Shown here in pieces: positions 1 to 7,048 of a stretch of 64,000 nt of DNA. Source of the stretch: Vibrio amylolyticus (GTDB taxonomy: Bacteria; Pseudomonadota; Gammaproteobacteria; Enterobacterales; Vibrionaceae); the NCBI RefSeq assembly GCF_023145695.1, contig NZ_JAJHVV010000006.1:1-64000 (forward strand), read 5' to 3'. The notes under the pieces were generated by a model. The model was given only the letters and a program-made list of their open reading frames with translations, was not told the DNA's origin and made no database searches. The first letter of the stretch is position 1. Each line of letters opens with the position of its first letter. The translations under genes were made by a program, and so were the position numbers.

Positions 1-1
1 G

Positions 2-73
2 GATGCTTATCTTTTGGAAGTAGGGCGCTACATCCTACTCAACCCTGTTCGAGCTCATATGGTTGATAACTAA
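2..73 (+). pseudogene. 3' remnant of a REP-associated transposase (IS200-like)
   Basis: The frame from position 2 to the stop at 71-73 reads AYLLEVGRYILLNPVRA and then MVDN-stop. The same stretch, nearly identical, occurs inside the intact transposase at 1606-2448. There the protein continues for about another 120 residues. Here homology stops abruptly at the sequence AACTAAC, which begins a REP-type repeat. So this is a truncated copy of the same transposase family, with its 5' part lying outside the window. Confidence 0.8.
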
Positions 74-211
74 CGGGGTCAGGTCTTGCCTTTTGCCTTT
101 TATAAGAGAGTGGCCTAGCTTTTTGGCTGGGCCACTTTTGTTTAGGGGCGAAGGAGGTTAGGTAACAGATCCAATTAATTGGGTAATAGCAAAAAGCAAG
201 ACCTGACCCCG
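74..211. repeat. REP-like inverted repeat pair with internal hairpin
   Basis: Arms at 74-96 and 189-211 are inverted copies with 22 of 23 bases matching; the core is GGGTCAGGTCTTGCC. Between them, 110-119 and 126-135 form a second hairpin (GTGGCC...GGCCAC). The same core followed by a similar hairpin precedes the intact transposase at 1528-1548. Location beside transposase copies fits the REP/BIME sequences recognised by REP-associated tyrosine transposases (family knowledge). Confidence 0.8.
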
Positions 212-222
212 AGTGTGTGTTG

Positions 223-876
223 ATGTCTAAGATCGGGGATGAAGTTGGCATAAGTGGCGGCAGTGAAGTGCTGGCTAAGGATGCTAATATTGCCGATAGA
301 TTAAACTCTAATGTTGGAGGAGAGGTTCCTCTTGGACTGCCTGCTCCTAATTATAATGTTCCGGAAGGATTCACTGTTAAAATAAACTCTAGCGGTCAGG
401 CTACTGTAAGTGGACCAAGAGGAGGGGAATATCTATCGACAGGATATTATAGCTCTGATGGTAAACTAATTTATAAAGATAAGAGTGGTAGCTATCATAC
501 TCTTGACGGAGGTAGAAATTCAGTTAATGCTCCGCCAAACTATGATAGTGTACCAATTCACCATATTTGTACGAATAAATGTAACGTAGGTGCAAATGGT
601 CAAACAGCATGGTCCAAAGAGTTTCAAAGGTTTTTCGATGGTTCAGATTTAAATATTAATAATGCAACTGAAAACTTAGTGGCTGTAGCTGGGCATCGAG
701 GGCCGCATCCTCAAGCGTACCATCAGTATGTTTATGGCCGTTTGGATCAAGCAACAGAGGGGCTAGTGCCGAATACGGAAGCATATAAAGAGGCTGTAAC
801 ACAGACTTTAAATATGATTAAAACAGAAGCGGCTATCCCCGGAAGCCCAGTGAATAAATGGTTAACGAAACGATAA
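223..876 (+). CDS. Orphan polymorphic-toxin C-terminus, AHH/HNH-type nuclease
   Basis: This 217-residue product looks like the C-terminal toxin domain of a polymorphic (Rhs/contact-dependent) toxin without its delivery part. The second half carries IHHICTNK, a tryptophan/phenylalanine helix, NATENLVAVAGH, GPHPQAYH and a terminal helical segment. That is the arrangement of AHH-type endonucleases of the HNH/EndoVII superfamily. No signal peptide or Rhs repeats are present. The frame opens 12 bases after a REP repeat; possible starts are GTG 217, TTG 220 and ATG 223, none with a convincing ribosome-binding site, so it may be silent. The immunity gene starts one base after the stop codon. The inference is a displaced toxin tip cut off from its parent gene by the REP element. 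The nuclease call rests on motif recognition only. Confidence 0.7.
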   Translation: MSKIGDEVGISGGSEVLAKDANIADRLNSNVGGEVPLGLPAPNYNVPEGFTVKINSSGQATVSGPRGGEYLSTGYYSSDGKLIYKDKSGSYHTLDGGRNSVNAPPNYDSVPIHHICTNKCNVGANGQTAWSKEFQRFFDGSDLNINNATENLVAVAGHRGPHPQAYHQYVYGRLDQATEGLVPNTEAYKEAVTQTLNMIKTEAAIPGSPVNKWLTKR

Positions 877-877
877 T

Positions 878-1474
878 ATGAATTACTTTTTATTAAGAGC
901 GGATGTGGAATTTCCAGAAAAATGGTTTCTTGGGGATATTAGATATGTTGATAATTGGCTATTCAGAGATCCTCCCGTTGAGTTCATGGAGCCTGGAAAT
1001 TTTACTTTAGATTTGAAGTTTGATGGCAAAGAGGTTGATTATACTCTCGCTGGATATGCTAGCGTGCCAGTGGTTAGTTCAAGAATAAAAGAGGCTCTGA
1101 AAGGTATAGATGAAGTTGATGAACCTTATCAAAATATTGTGTTCGAATCAGTGAATATTGAAGGAAAGAACACAGAGCAGAAATACTTTGTGATGATTAT
1201 AGAATCACAGATGGACTGTGTCGATGAAGAGAGGTCTAGCTTTGAAAAATATACGATAGATGACCCTGTTAGGCCAGACAAAGCAGGTCAATATAGTGGC
1301 TTTTATAACCTTGTCATAGATCCTACTCGAACGGGTGGTAAACATGTTTTTCGTATAGAAAAACACTTAGGTTCTATTATTGTTAGCGAAGAAGTTAAGA
1401 GAAGACTAGAGTCGGTTGGTATCACCGGGGCGACATTTGAAAGTGTTAATGGTGATGCTAAAACCGTTTGTTAA
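878..1474 (+). CDS. Imm11-like (DUF1629) immunity protein
   Basis: This 198-residue cytoplasmic protein begins one base after the toxin stop, the usual toxin-immunity layout. The pattern resembles the Imm11/DUF1629 immunity family: an N-terminal beta-rich part, a central SSRIKEALKGI helix followed by VFESVNI, then a tyrosine/asparagine-rich segment. The C-terminal part reads GGKHVFRIEKHLGSIIVS, then EEVKRRLES and GITGATFESV. Its inferred role is to neutralise the adjacent nuclease domain. The family assignment comes from pattern memory and the pairing from position; neither was tested by search. Confidence 0.7.
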   Translation: MNYFLLRADVEFPEKWFLGDIRYVDNWLFRDPPVEFMEPGNFTLDLKFDGKEVDYTLAGYASVPVVSSRIKEALKGIDEVDEPYQNIVFESVNIEGKNTEQKYFVMIIESQMDCVDEERSSFEKYTIDDPVRPDKAGQYSGFYNLVIDPTRTGGKHVFRIEKHLGSIIVSEEVKRRLESVGITGATFESVNGDAKTVC

Positions 1475-1520
1475 CAAGAGGAAAGCATAGCGGTGAGGTG
1501 CCCCTTTGTTTGAAAACAGA

Positions 1521-1605
1521 ACTAACAGGGTCAGGTCTTGCCTTTTGCTTTTTTGATGAGGGTGGTCTAGTTTTTTAGCTAGGCCATTTTTGTTTAGGGA
1601 AGACA
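1521..1605 (+). repeat. REP-like leader of the intact transposase
   Basis: AACTAACAGGGTCAGGTCTTGCC at 1519-1541 (written here as the 7-base AACTAAC plus core) repeats the boundary seen at 67-90. It is followed by a hairpin (about 1563-1586, TGGTCTAG and CTAGGCCA) and TTTGTTTAGGG just before the transposase ATG. The same order occurs at 74-150. No inverted partner is visible downstream of this transposase gene. Confidence 0.7.
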
Positions 1606-2448
1606 ATGAGTAGACCATTACGAGTAGAGTATGCAGGGGCGCTGTACCATGTGACTTCTAGGGGCAATGCGCGACAGCCGATTTATTTAGATGAAGCTGA
1701 CTTTGATTTGTTCCTAGGCGTATTAGCTGAGACATGTCGACGATTCAATTGGGTAATACACAGTTATTGCTTAATGACCAATCACTATCATCTGTTAATA
1801 GAAACTCCTGATGGCAACCTCAGCAAAGGGATGCGCCAGCTAAACGGTGTGTATACACAAAAGTTCAACAGAAAGCACAATCGAGTCGGCCACCTGTACC
1901 AAGGCCGCTACAAAGCTATTTTGGTTGATAAAGAGGCTTATCTTTTAGAGGTAGGGCGCTACATACTACTTAACCCCGTTCGAGCAATTATGGTAGATAC
2001 GCCGAACGAATATGAGTGGAGCAGTTGGCCTTTCATTACTGGTTTAAAAGAGGCACCTGACTGGCTAACTGTTGATCAAACCTTGCTTCAATTTGGGCGG
2101 CAGCGAAATAAAGCCGTTGAGAAATACAAGCAATTCGTTTACGAGGGGGTTGGTAAGCCACTATGGACAAGTTTAAAGCAGCAGATGTATTTAGGTAGCG
2201 AAGAATTTGTGAGCAGTCATCTTCCTAACTTGGATTTAGAAGAGGGAGACATCAAAGAGGTTCCAGCAAAACAGAGACGTGCTAAACCCCTTTCGCTAAA
2301 GGAATACCAAGACTCAGCACCAAGTAGAAATGATGCCATTATTGCGGCATTTAACAGTGGTGGCTATACGCAAAAACAAATAGGGAATCACTTCGATTTA
2401 CATTACTCACGAGTCAGTCGTATCGTGGCACGAGGTTCGACTAGTTAG
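1606..2448 (+). CDS. REP-associated tyrosine transposase (RAYT, IS200/Y1 family)
   Basis: This 280-residue protein has the Y1-transposase layout: an N-terminal LYHVTSRGNARQPIYLDE segment, and the HUH metal motif in NHYHLLIETPDGNLSKGM. A helix with a candidate catalytic tyrosine follows in GVYTQKFNRKH, then GHLYQGRYKAILVD and YILLNPVRA. The C-terminal region ends in an HTH-like segment (GYTQKQIGNHFDLHYSRVSR), typical of the longer RAYTs. These enzymes process single-stranded REP hairpins and are usually single-copy, domesticated elements (family knowledge). A REP-like leader lies directly upstream, and a truncated relative opens the window. Intact and full length. Confidence 0.9.
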   Translation: MSRPLRVEYAGALYHVTSRGNARQPIYLDEADFDLFLGVLAETCRRFNWVIHSYCLMTNHYHLLIETPDGNLSKGMRQLNGVYTQKFNRKHNRVGHLYQGRYKAILVDKEAYLLEVGRYILLNPVRAIMVDTPNEYEWSSWPFITGLKEAPDWLTVDQTLLQFGRQRNKAVEKYKQFVYEGVGKPLWTSLKQQMYLGSEEFVSSHLPNLDLEEGDIKEVPAKQRRAKPLSLKEYQDSAPSRNDAIIAAFNSGGYTQKQIGNHFDLHYSRVSRIVARGSTS

Positions 2449-2799
2449 TCTTAGCATACTTGTGAAGCCACGAGTGCGCTCTATCTATTTTAAATACACT
2501 GTAAATTGTATATTCATTCAGATCTTATGACTGGTTAAGTCTAGCGTAGTTGAAGATAGAGTTAGATTACATAATGTGTGAGTTGCTAACTCTAGTTCCA
2601 ACCTAGCTCATTATTGTCCAAAAATGTGTTACAAAGCTGATTTCTAGAGTGTGATCACCAAGCGATTCTGTCGTATCGTAATTACCAAGCGACTTTGTCA
2701 TTACATTAACTACCGAGTGTGATTTCTAGAGTGTGTACTACAGTTAGATGTACCCATAGCCAGCAAAACGAGGGCCTTGAAGTCAAGGCCCTGTTCTTC
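2449..2799. other. Non-coding spacer with short direct repeats
   Basis: No gene is supported. Two copies of TGATTTCTAGAGTGTG lie at 2638-2653 and 2720-2735. Between them, ACCAAGCGATTCTGTCGT (2657-2674) and ACCAAGCGACTTTGTCAT (2684-2701) form a second imperfect pair. The nested layout may be a remnant of tandem duplication or a binding-site array. Confidence 0.5.
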
Positions 2800-3135
2800 C
2801 TAATCTTCTTTGGTGATGATCTCGAACGGAATTGTTGTAGGCGGTTTCATTGCTTTTTGAAAGCGCTCCGGTTTCATTGCTTTTTGAAAGCGCTCTAGTG
2901 AACCAAACCAAAGTTTCTGCTTCCAGGTAGGAAAACCAATATCATGAAGTAACTCTTGTGTTAGATACTCTCCATGATAAAGAGACTCCCAGATATTATA
3001 CATATCTTGAATATCATTTAACGTTAGAGAGTTAATCTCAAATAGCTGCAACTCTGCAGCACCATATTGGTTGTGATAGACCTTTTTAAAGGTGTATACA
3101 AGACCACGAAGTTGGGTTTGATTTAGCTTAGGCAT
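2800..3135 (-). CDS. Small unknown protein downstream of the integrase
   Basis: This 111-residue acidic/aromatic protein is not recognised. I start it at MPKLNQTQLRG (ATG ending at 3135), giving an 8-bp overlap with the integrase stop region. A longer reading would start inside the integrase and is less likely. No signal peptide or membrane span is seen. Near the C-terminus the nine residues ERFQKAMKP are duplicated in tandem, from a 27-bp DNA repeat at 2843-2895. The repeat keeps the frame, suggesting recent slippage or relaxed constraint. Overlap with the integrase suggests co-transcription; perhaps an accessory factor of the same element, but no function is claimed. Confidence 0.6.
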   Translation of the reverse strand: MPKLNQTQLRGLVYTFKKVYHNQYGAAELQLFEINSLTLNDIQDMYNIWESLYHGEYLTQELLHDIGFPTWKQKLWFGSLERFQKAMKPERFQKAMKPPTTIPFEIITKED

Positions 3136-4357
3136 ATACACCCCCAATTCCAGGGTTAAATTGACAAATCGTTTCGTACAACTTAGCAATGGGGGTTACC
3201 TTTCCATAGCGACCATATGTCAGGCTTTGCACTGCGTGGCCGACGATATCTACAACAACTTGCTCAGCGATATCCTTCTGCTTTAGTGTGTCAATAAATG
3301 TATGGCGGAGACCATAGGCTGTAGGACGCTCACCTGCTGCCCAGTTGAGAGCGTTAAGTAGCTTTGCAAAACGTAGAACATAGGCACGAGACCAATCCAT
3401 ATCTTTTTTTAGCGTATTATGGAAAATGTGGGGTTGATTGAGATTTAACATCCACTCAATAAAGCCTAAGCTCAGCAGGCAAGGGTGGATGGGAACATAA
3501 CGAACTGCATGAGAGGACTTTACTCGCATATGCTCACCTTGGTCCGTAATAGCCACACACTGGTAGCCATCTAGCACTGAGATATCGCAGGGACGTAACT
3601 GACAAGCCTCTGCGGGCCTGAGGCCCATAAATAAGACTAAACGTGTCACCCATTGAAAGGCTTCACTTTCTTGTTGCCAAACTTTACTTTCAAACAGTTG
3701 GTTTGTTTGCTTAGTGCTCCAGCGAACCCGTTCTTGTCGCGCCAGCTTTTTCCGCTTGAACTGAGCTTTAACACCAATCGTTGGATTATTATTAAGCAAT
3801 TCATGATCAACGCACCAACTTAGCCATTGCTTAACGGCAGCCAAATATTCTTTATTCGTCTTAGCACTGCGACCTTCAGCTTTGAGTTGATCGATGTAGC
3901 GATGTAGCAAACTACGATTAATATCCGTCAATGAGTAATTTTGATTTAAGTTTACAAAGTGACTGATTCGCTGTTGCAGTTGGGAGACGGTTAATGACCG
4001 TAATCCATCTTGGTGTTTGCTTTCGATAAAACGAATTAAACCCATCTGCAGTGATATTTTGGTAAACCTAACAGTAGGCTCTTTAGGCTTATTAAGTTGA
4101 GTTGCTACCTTGTTAAGGCAGAGCTGTTCAATCTTTGCATTTATCTCTTTTTTTAAGTGTTGATAGGGCACGATTTCTGCCTGACTCAACAGAGATTGAA
4201 CCAGAGCAGCGATCACCAAATTTCGCTCGATGGCGATAGGGCGTGATTTAGTTTTTAGGCTGATTTTTATATGAGTGGGATAACCGAGCCCTATCAATGC
4301 TCTGGGTACGGCTTTACGGTAATAGTAAATACTAGATGGTGATTTATGAAGGTACAT
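3128..4357 (-). CDS. Tyrosine recombinase / phage-type integrase
   Basis: This 409-residue site-specific recombinase has an N-terminal arm-binding-like region (YYYRKAVP), a SAM-like core-binding domain around residues 95-185 and a C-terminal catalytic domain. Catalytic features: Arg in GLRPAEACQL (about residue 243), a Lys in the MRVKSSHAVRYVP hairpin, YGLRHTF where box II Arg sits, GHAVQSLT, and the nucleophile Tyr in GRYGK. The first His of the usual HxxR is Tyr here. I chose ATG at 4357 because GGGGTAAG lies just upstream of it, whereas the in-frame ATG at 4387 has no such site. The gene lies 90 bp from the 3' end of a tRNA-Ser gene, a classic attachment site, so it likely mobilised the accessory DNA to its left. 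Confidence 0.9.
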   Translation of the reverse strand: MYLHKSPSSIYYYRKAVPRALIGLGYPTHIKISLKTKSRPIAIERNLVIAALVQSLLSQAEIVPYQHLKKEINAKIEQLCLNKVATQLNKPKEPTVRFTKISLQMGLIRFIESKHQDGLRSLTVSQLQQRISHFVNLNQNYSLTDINRSLLHRYIDQLKAEGRSAKTNKEYLAAVKQWLSWCVDHELLNNNPTIGVKAQFKRKKLARQERVRWSTKQTNQLFESKVWQQESEAFQWVTRLVLFMGLRPAEACQLRPCDISVLDGYQCVAITDQGEHMRVKSSHAVRYVPIHPCLLSLGFIEWMLNLNQPHIFHNTLKKDMDWSRAYVLRFAKLLNALNWAAGERPTAYGLRHTFIDTLKQKDIAEQVVVDIVGHAVQSLTYGRYGKVTPIAKLYETICQFNPGIGGVYA

Positions 4358-4404
4358 ATGTCTTACCCCTATGGTTAGGAGCGACATTTGAGATCAGCAG
4401 ATAC

Positions 4405-4437
4405 AAAAAAAGCCTTTGAAATTCAAAGGCTTTTTTT
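4405..4437 (-). terminator. Intrinsic terminator after tRNA-Ser
   Basis: A perfect A-tract/GCCTTTGAA...TTCAAAGGC/T-tract hairpin lies between the tRNA 3' end and the integrase start. Being symmetric it could work both ways. For the tRNA (minus strand) the poly-U run is in the correct place. Confidence 0.85.
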
Positions 4438-4446
4438 GATTGAATG

Positions 4447-4537
4447 TGGCGGAGAGATAGGGATTTGAACCCTAGAAGGGCTACAAACCCTTGCCGGTTT
4501 TCAAGACCGGTGCTTTCGACCACTCAGCCATCTCTCC
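4447..4537 (-). tRNA. tRNA-Ser (anticodon UGA)
   Basis: Read on the minus strand, the 91 bases fold as a class II tRNA: acceptor stem GGAGAGA/TCTCTCC, D arm with TGGCTGAGTGG, anticodon stem-loop CCGGTCTTGAAAACCGG (anticodon TGA), a long variable arm, and a T arm GGGTTCAAATCCC. CCA is encoded. The long variable arm and TGA anticodon identify tRNA-Ser for UCA/UCG-type codons. It is the probable insertion target of the neighbouring integrase. Confidence 0.95.
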
Positions 4538-4853
4538 GTACGGCGATTATAATAGGTATTGGCACGAATGTTGTAAAGCACAAATTGTAGTGTAACGGTT
4601 TGTTTGCTCAACTATTCATCAGTGAGGATAGAGCCAATAGTGATGTGAACCGCATTTATAATTATCAATAAACGCATATGAAACTGATTTTAATTACGCT
4701 AATAAAATTATGTTTTATTTTTATCTTGTTGTTTAATATGAATATATTGCATGTGGGGATACAATTGTACGCCCAAAAGTGTTTGCACATAAGTGTGAAG
4801 TGCTTCAAAATATGCAGTGTTATTGAGTATCTTGATTAATCTTTGAGGTTTTT
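4538..4853. other. AT-rich intergenic region upstream of the MaoC-like gene
   Basis: It should carry the promoters of the tRNA (minus) and of the gene at 4854 (plus). The middle (about 4680-4745) is very AT-rich. No small gene, repeat or recognised operator was found. Confidence 0.4.
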
Positions 4854-5531
4854 ATGAAAGTCGCGAATCTTTTTAAGCATCGTGGTGAGTCTATGTCGAA
4901 GCACCATGCAGAATTTTTGCAGTGGATGTCTCCTACAGTACGTACGTACTGGGAAGACCTGTTAACGAAGACAAATAGCAGCCAACTTTTTGCTAAGTTC
5001 AAAGATTTTCATCAGCCTGCAGTGAATGAAGATTCACCAATTGCTGAACCGATTGTTCTAAAGCCCGAAGCTCAAGAAGTTTACGATGCATTGCAACAGA
5101 AAATTGGTGATGTCGTGCATACCGGTGACTGGATGCTTATCGATCAGCAACGAATCGATCAGTTTGGGCAAATTACGGAAGATATGCAGTGGATCCACAC
5201 CGATCCAGAGCGTGCCAAAGAAGAGTCACCGTTTAAGACAACGATTGCTCATGGTTTCTTAACATTAGCGTTGCTACCAAGGTTAACGGACAGTGTTGAT
5301 GAGACTAACTCATTGTTTCCTACTGCGAAGTTGGTGGTTAACCTAGGGCTAAATCAGGTTCGATTCCCGTATCCAGTTAAATCAGATAATAACGTTCGTG
5401 CCGTTAGCCGTTTATCTAAGGTTACCCCAATTAAGAAGGGGTTAGAGATAGAACGCGAAATTAGAGTTGAGATCGAAGGTATTCGTCGACCTGGCTGCGT
5501 TGTCACCTCGGTAATCCAGGTTCACTTCTAA
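4854..5531 (+). CDS. MaoC-like (R)-specific enoyl-CoA hydratase family protein
   Basis: This 225-residue protein has an N-terminal helical extension of about 70 residues and a C-terminal hot-dog hydratase domain. The hydratase-2 motif is visible as TEDMQWIHTDPERA followed by TIAHGFLTLALLP; the Asp and His of this motif are the catalytic pair in (R)-hydratases. Such enzymes hydrate trans-2-enoyl-CoA; relatives include NodN and PhaJ. The exact substrate is unknown. GAGG lies seven bases before the ATG. The gene stands alone, closed by a strong terminator, between the tRNA and a convergent binding-protein gene. Confidence 0.8.
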   Translation: MKVANLFKHRGESMSKHHAEFLQWMSPTVRTYWEDLLTKTNSSQLFAKFKDFHQPAVNEDSPIAEPIVLKPEAQEVYDALQQKIGDVVHTGDWMLIDQQRIDQFGQITEDMQWIHTDPERAKEESPFKTTIAHGFLTLALLPRLTDSVDETNSLFPTAKLVVNLGLNQVRFPYPVKSDNNVRAVSRLSKVTPIKKGLEIEREIRVEIEGIRRPGCVVTSVIQVHF

Positions 5532-5550
5532 ATACACCATAATATCGAAT

Positions 5551-5585
5551 AAAAAAAAGGAGAGCATTAGCTCTCCTTTTTGTTT
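5551..5585 (+). terminator. Intrinsic terminator after the MaoC-like gene
   Basis: AAAAGGAGAGC-ATTA-GCTCTCCTTTTT forms a strong stem with a T-tract 20 bases after the stop codon. The flanking A-tract may also serve the convergent gene ending at 5628. Confidence 0.85.
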
Positions 5586-5627
5586 AATTAATTTGGCTTA
5601 GTTATTCTTCAAATCAAAAACAGTCAC

Positions 5628-6443
5628 CTATTTTGCAACGGTATAACCGTATTCTTGAATTAACATCTTTGCTTCTTTACTGTGGATGTAGTTTAAAAAG
5701 CTTTGAGCTTCTTTACTCAGCGTCTCTTTGTTGTAAGCAACTAAAAAAGGGCGATACAAAGCGTATTCTCCAGAAGCAATATTATCACTGGTTGCTTTTG
5801 TACCCTCTAGAGAGAGCGCTCGAATAGACTGATCAACTGAACCTTTAGAAATGAAACCTATCGCTTGTTTATTATGATTAACAATGGTTTTCACCATGCT
5901 ATTACTGTTGACGACTAAGTTATCAGTACTGATATCTGAAACTAGGCGGTTGTTGATAACTTGGGTTAATCCCAATAAGCTTTCAAAGCTATATCGGCTA
6001 CCGGAAGAAGCCTCTCGAGTGACAACGGCAATCTTTTGATCAGCGCCACCCACTTCTTTCCAGTTCGTTATTTTTCCCTTGTAGATATCATAGAGTTGCT
6101 CTCGGGTGATATTAACGACGCTGTTTGCGTTGTTGACGACAACCGCAAGTCCATCACGAGCAACAGTACTGACGGTTAGGTTTTCATTTTGTTCACCCTC
6201 TGTGAGGTATCGAGAGCTCATTCCGACTTCAATGACACCTTTTTCAAGCAGTGTCAGGCCAGCTGTCGAGCCTATACCTTGAACGGCGATGAAGCTCTCT
6301 GGGTGTTGTGCATTATACTTTTCTGCTAAGACATCCATGATACGCGCAACTGACGTAGAGCCAGAGATGTGGACTTCTTTTGCAACTGAGTAACTTGGTA
6401 AAAGGGCGATCGATAATAGAGCGGCTAGGGCAACTCGAAACAT
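5628..6443 (-). CDS. Phosphate-binding (PstS-like) periplasmic protein
   Basis: This 271-residue exported substrate-binding protein starts at ATG 6443 (TCTGGAG just upstream), which gives a clean signal peptide ending SYSVAKE. The mature part shows the PstS fold signatures: ISGSTSVARIMDVLAE (anion-binding Ser/Thr), GIGSTAGL, EVGMSSR, TNWKEVGG and VVTREASSGSRYSFE. These match the short PstS-like class that binds phosphate or another oxyanion. No pstCAB transport genes are next to it. It may work with a transporter elsewhere or as a stand-alone phosphate scavenger or sensor. The longer reading to 6524 would add an implausible N-terminus. Confidence 0.85.
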   Translation of the reverse strand: MFRVALAALLSIALLPSYSVAKEVHISGSTSVARIMDVLAEKYNAQHPESFIAVQGIGSTAGLTLLEKGVIEVGMSSRYLTEGEQNENLTVSTVARDGLAVVVNNANSVVNITREQLYDIYKGKITNWKEVGGADQKIAVVTREASSGSRYSFESLLGLTQVINNRLVSDISTDNLVVNSNSMVKTIVNHNKQAIGFISKGSVDQSIRALSLEGTKATSDNIASGEYALYRPFLVAYNKETLSKEAQSFLNYIHSKEAKMLIQEYGYTVAK

Positions 6444-6586
6444 TGTAGACTCCAGATAAGTTCGAAATTTTAAGTATCTTATGTCGAATAGATGACAGTT
6501 TTGTGAAAGCCCGCCAAGATGCAAATTTAACTTATGACTATTATCTCTATGAGCTAAAATTATAAAAAAGAGGTTAGGGAGGTTGA

Positions 6587-6934
6587 ATGAGCTTAATCAA
6601 TCTATTGCAAAAACAAGTAGAAAGTCGCGCTCAAGCCGTATGCCAGAATCGCAATCGTAGTTTACCGGTCGAGTTGGGTAAGTCTGGTTTTGAACCGATG
6701 GGTAATGGGGTTCAATTTATAAAGCAGCACTACTTGTTAGATTCTAGCCATTGTGACTACTCTAGCAACGTGGCAAGAATTTTATGGAATAACCAAAACG
6801 AACTGTGGGAACTGACTATCCCAAGTGAGGAAGGGGAGTCATGGATGCCCTATCCATTTCTTTTTAAAAGCACGGACCTAACGGCGCTTACCCGAGAAGT
6901 TGAGAAAGACCCAAAGTCCTACATTTGGGAGTAG
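6587..6934 (+). CDS. DUF3024 domain protein
   Basis: This 115-residue cytoplasmic protein resembles the DUF3024 family: an N-terminal helix with Arg/Cys/Asn residues, RILWNNQNELWELTIP in the middle, and the closing pattern WMPYPF...LTREVEKDP...IWE. Function is unknown across the family. It is divergently placed from the PstS-like gene and convergent with rnb; AGGGAGG precedes the ATG. No membrane segments. Confidence 0.75.
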   Translation: MSLINLLQKQVESRAQAVCQNRNRSLPVELGKSGFEPMGNGVQFIKQHYLLDSSHCDYSSNVARILWNNQNELWELTIPSEEGESWMPYPFLFKSTDLTALTREVEKDPKSYIWE

Positions 6935-6980
6935 CGTGCTTGGGAGTGGCAACAAAGGCTTTAATCATCCATCAGGTATG

Positions 6981-7006
6981 AAAAAGGCGCTAAGATTAGC
7001 GCCTTT
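6981..7006 (-). terminator. Intrinsic terminator of rnb
   Basis: AAAAAGGCGCTAA-GAT-TTAGCGCCTTT lies 43 bases beyond the rnb stop. On the minus strand the stem is followed by a U-tract. Confidence 0.8.
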
Positions 7007-7048
7007 GATCTATCGAGTAATAATAAATGAAGCTAGTGAGCCTAAATG

